Shown here: positions 61,699 to 64,000 of the stretch, piece by piece
How positions within the stretch are numbered: the first letter of the stretch is position 1
How the letters are laid out: every line of letters starts with the position of its first letter
From: Fulvivirga ulvae
GTDB taxonomy: Bacteria; Bacteroidota; Bacteroidia; Cytophagales; Cyclobacteriaceae
Length of the DNA: 64,000 nucleotides
Reading direction: 5' to 3'
Assembly (NCBI RefSeq): GCF_021389975.1
Contig: NZ_CP089981.1
Span: 2,877,501 to 2,941,500 of the forward strand
Notes under the pieces: generated by a model
The model's database searches: none
Told to the model about the DNA's origin: nothing
What the model saw: the letters and a program-made list of their open reading frames with translations, nothing else
Translations under genes and position numbers: made by a program

Positions 61699-62424
61699 TT
61701 AAAAATGATATGATATCGTAGTTTGTAATATATTGTTGGTTTCAAAGTCATTTCCTGAAAGCGCCAGGTGGTCGTTGAGATAGCCTATACCAAGAGATGC
61801 TTTAGGGTTGACCTCGAAGGCCAGGCCCGCATAGAACCAGTTCTGGTTAAGCCTTTCGGGTAAAACCCTGTCGTCGTCAAGGTTGAGCCATATTTCATCA
61901 AAAACCTGGACAGATAATTCATGCTTTTCCCCAATGTTTACCAGGGGAATCGAAGTGGTGAAACGATAGCGGAATCGGGTAGTGTAGGATGTACCATCTA
62001 CTTCAAGGTGTCCGTCTTTTTCTGCAACCTTATCGATAAACCGCTCCTCATACCTGAACCGGTGCTTGAACTTCACTTTACCACTTGTATGGCTTAGTGT
62101 GACTTGCTGCCATATATTATTTTCATTCTTGTCAATTGGGGTACTGTATGGTGCATAGGAGTAGTTTCTTATAAAAGTGTACCCGACAGCAAAGTCTACT
62201 GTATTATTTAGCTTATAATGTATTGAAGGGCGTACCAGAAGCTGTTGCCAGTGGTCGGTAAAGCCTGTCCTTCTGACATGCACCTCTGTTTTGCCATAGA
62301 ACTTAGTGTTGATGTGAACATCACCAATAGCCGAAAACCAGGCGCTTGATTTGTGATAAGTGTTTTCCTGTGCATATAAAGTGCTGCCAATCAACAGCAA
62401 TAGAATAGTTGAATAAAATTTCAT
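61699..62424 (-). CDS. DUF2490 outer-membrane-barrel-like protein
   Basis: 241 residues, signal peptide ending LYAQ near residue 19. WFSAIGDVHINTKFYGKTEVHVRRTGFTDHWQQLLVRPSIHYKLN then VKFKHRFRYEERFI matches DUF2490, small predicted barrels with terminal aromatic ISYHF. It is 38 bp upstream of the carbonic anhydrases in the transcription direction, so it is possibly in the same operon. Function unknown; a porin-like or assembly role is possible. Confidence 0.75.
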   Translation of the reverse strand: MKFYSTILLLLIGSTLYAQENTYHKSSAWFSAIGDVHINTKFYGKTEVHVRRTGFTDHWQQLLVRPSIHYKLNNTVDFAVGYTFIRNYSYAPYSTPIDKNENNIWQQVTLSHTSGKVKFKHRFRYEERFIDKVAEKDGHLEVDGTSYTTRFRYRFTTSIPLVNIGEKHELSVQVFDEIWLNLDDDRVLPERLNQNWFYAGLAFEVNPKASLGIGYLNDHLALSGNDFETNNILQTTISYHF

Positions 62425-62618
62425 CTGCTTTTTATCTTTTAATTATTTCGAAAATTGTATGTATAGCATGGCTATGAATTGCATCATCAGCCAGCACCTT
62501 TTGGTGAAAGGCTTGAAATATTGCCCTGCGTGGCAGGGTTGATTATGGGTCTTTGAACGAGTAGCCGGGGAATCCCTTTAAAGGGAAATCATAAGGCCCT
62601 CAATAAGGAATCGCCGTG

Positions 62619-63017
62619 TCAGGAATGTAATGAAGGAATTTTTGGGCAGCAATAAAGAACATAATACCGGACCGGGTGCAAAAGGATACCTGGCCCGGTA
62701 TTCAAACCTGACCTTAAGCCAAAATATTGACCAGAGGTTTTGTAACCTGTGAAGGTTGTGTTAAAATCATTATCAAGATCTTCCTCAGCACTTTCTTCTA
62801 TATCAAAATGACTGTTGAGTATATGCAGGGCCTGCTCATCAATGGTAAATTGCTGGTATCCGGCCAGTGTCTGTTGAGAACGGCTCAGGTCATCATCACT
62901 GCCATGAATTGCCGCCTTGGCGGGGGAGCCAAAAGAGAAGGTAATGGCTGTTAAAAAGCCAACTAACAACATCCCGCACCTGAAAATTTTTGAAAAAAAT
63001 ACCATATTCATGTTCAT
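62619..63017 (-). CDS. Small secreted protein of unknown function
   Basis: 132 residues, signal peptide (MLLVGFLTAITFSFGSPAKA, cleavage near 35). The mature part is acidic (FDIEESAEEDLDNDF) and ends with YVLYCCPKIPSLHS, two adjacent Cys near the C-terminus. No family recognised. It is monocistronic, 194 bp from the DUF2490 gene. Confidence 0.5.
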   Translation of the reverse strand: MNMNMVFFSKIFRCGMLLVGFLTAITFSFGSPAKAAIHGSDDDLSRSQQTLAGYQQFTIDEQALHILNSHFDIEESAEEDLDNDFNTTFTGYKTSGQYFGLRSGLNTGPGILLHPVRYYVLYCCPKIPSLHS

Positions 63018-63114
63018 AATACTTTTGACCTACTCTCGGGTAGGTTTCTAAAATCAGTATTAAGTGCAACATGTAATGGGGATACCTGCTTTACTTAAAT
63101 GTATTCGGCTTTAT

Positions 63115-63624
63115 TTACTCCTGATGAATAATTTCATTCAGGTTTTTAGATAACTGAATCCTTCTTTCGGCAAGCGAAGCTTCATTTACATCTACCTGCC
63201 ATTTATTGTTATCCGACAGCACAAAGCTAAATGCTGCACCAGCTTTGTGAAGTCCCGCTTCTTCGGCAACTATCACTACCGGCTGACCCGACGTTTGTTT
63301 TAACAAGGCCTTCAGTATATCACTTTTGTTCTCAGATAAATATACCATCTGCGAAGATTTTAGCAGTGTCAAATCATCGATCTGCTTCAGCTTAACAGGC
63401 AGGCCAAGAATATGCATATGAGCCGTATGGCGCTGTAGCATATTGAATACCGGCGAGCTACCTATAACCGTAATGGTATAAGCGTCACCAGGGTTTTCAG
63501 CAAAAGCCGTATTTTTTGTAATATCCAACAAGTAAAGTGCTTTAGCCAAATGCTCATCGGTCTGAGAGTTACATATATGAGATGCACTCAAAAGAAAGAT
63601 CATCAGAACAATTCCTTTTTTCAT
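63115..63624 (-). CDS. YfiR-like (DUF4154-type) periplasmic protein
   Basis: 169 residues, signal peptide ending ICNSQ near 20. The mature part starts LAKALYLLDITKNTAFAENPGDAYTITVIGSSPVF and continues QIDDLTLLKSSQMVYLSENKSDIL and PVVIVAEEAG, NKWQVDVNEASLAERRIQLS, the usual order of YfiR-type proteins, which in other bacteria bind and inhibit membrane diguanylate cyclases or sensor kinases. The two conserved Cys of YfiR are missing, so it is likely a redox-independent member. Confidence 0.7.
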   Translation of the reverse strand: MKKGIVLMIFLLSASHICNSQTDEHLAKALYLLDITKNTAFAENPGDAYTITVIGSSPVFNMLQRHTAHMHILGLPVKLKQIDDLTLLKSSQMVYLSENKSDILKALLKQTSGQPVVIVAEEAGLHKAGAAFSFVLSDNNKWQVDVNEASLAERRIQLSKNLNEIIHQE

Positions 63625-63751
63625 AGCTGTAACTCATTGATTACGGTGCAATAAAAAGAACCGATTCTGAAAAAAATCTGAATTTCCAGCGGATGTAAAA
63701 ATTTAGTTAAAAAAATCTGTCATGCGCCGACAAAAGTACCGGAGAGGTCAT

Positions 63752-64000
63752 TTATGCCCATTTTCGTTCAATCCACTCAACAAATTCTCTTGACAAATTC
63801 TGCCCATTGGCCTCCAGGTTTTGCTTTGCCACCTGCTTATGGTATTCAAAATTATGGACTATAACAGGCACGGATAATTCATGGTGTTTATGCATTTGCC
63901 GGACTACCCCGACAAGCACTTCGACAAAATGCTCTCTTATTTTCTTACCCCTTTCAAGGCAGGCCTCCATATTTTTCGCCAATTCATCCTCCGTAAAATA
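63752..64000 (-). CDS. Unrecognised protein, N-terminus beyond the window (partial)
   Basis: The frame is open to the right edge; codons before the possible TTG start at 63982 read YFTEDE, so the gene probably starts outside the window. 82 residues are visible: helical and His-rich (VVRQMHKHHELSVPVIVHNFEYHKQVAKQNLE) ending FVEWIERKWA. No family recognised. Confidence 0.55.
   Translation of the reverse strand, partial: YFTEDELAKNMEACLERGKKIREHFVEVLVGVVRQMHKHHELSVPVIVHNFEYHKQVAKQNLEANGQNLSREFVEWIERKWA

Noticed and set aside
1..64000. CRISPR arrays, insertion sequences, prophage genes
   Set aside because: No repeat-spacer pattern, transposase or phage protein was seen on either strand; only single palindromes and dispersed hairpins were found.

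Overview
The window looks like a chromosomal segment of a Bacteroidota bacterium, probably a free-living member of the Cytophagales (inference). Reasons: proteins end in type IX secretion (T9SS) sorting domains; one promoter fits the Bacteroidota form TTTG-N19-TAnnTTTG exactly; there are TonB-dependent receptors with a carboxypeptidase-like N-terminal domain, propeller/Y_Y_Y sensor kinases, DUF3526-type ABC permeases and a non-phosphorylative L-fucose pathway. I see no insertion sequence, prophage or CRISPR array. Several genes are broken.

Region 1 (1-3.9 kb) holds an S41 peptidase lipoprotein, a formylglycine-enzyme-like protein, gene remnants including a truncated MNT nucleotidyltransferase, and a small secreted barrel-like protein. 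Region 2 (4.2-18.9 kb) is the most interesting. A 36-codon gene at 4312-4422 encodes a RiPP-like precursor with a leader ending in Gly-Gly and a 13-residue core with three Cys and two His. A strong stem-loop follows it, then a GRDP-like (DUF1399) protein, an unrecognised 305-residue protein, a siderophore-type TonB receptor, a DUF4374-like lipoprotein, an ABC ATPase with two DUF3526 permeases, a periplasmic M14-type desuccinylase-like hydrolase, a DUF5916 protein and a MATE exporter. Convergent to these lie a Fur-family regulator and a methyltransferase. The precursor and the receptor share a 15-bp Fur-like palindrome (TGCAAC-N3-GTTGCA) in their upstream regions. Together this suggests a metal-regulated peptide metallophore, or similar Cys-rich peptide, system with no methanobactin-type MbnB.

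Region 3 (19.2-33.6 kb) is mixed. It starts with an independently promoted and terminated RNA with a tRNA-Leu-like 5' part, a tRNA T-arm and acceptor, and an oversized variable region. Then come GreB, a TraB-like lipoprotein, a divergent oxidoreductase/HxlR pair, a sigma factor/small protein/ClpP operon, GNAT, Crp, aldo-keto reductase, MocR, SDR/nitrobindin-like, a superoxide dismutase pair, DoxX, an NTF2-like protein, a VOC protein and a broken alcohol dehydrogenase.

Region 4 (33.6-44.4 kb) has a T9SS-exported LamG protein and then a complete oxidative L-fucose operon: permease, mutarotase, fucose dehydrogenase, lactonase, an UxaA-type dehydratase, a 2-keto-3-deoxy-fuconate dehydrogenase, a diketo-hydrolase and an L-lactate oxidase-like enzyme. 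A divergent LacI-type regulator lies beside a perfect 18-bp operator.

Region 5 (44.6-64 kb) contains a broken FixH/YtkA-like gene, two large propeller sensor kinases flanking a T9SS-secreted trypsin-like protease and an orphan 217-residue protein, a histidine kinase/OmpR regulator pair, tandem alpha carbonic anhydrases, a DUF2490 protein and small exported proteins up to the window end.
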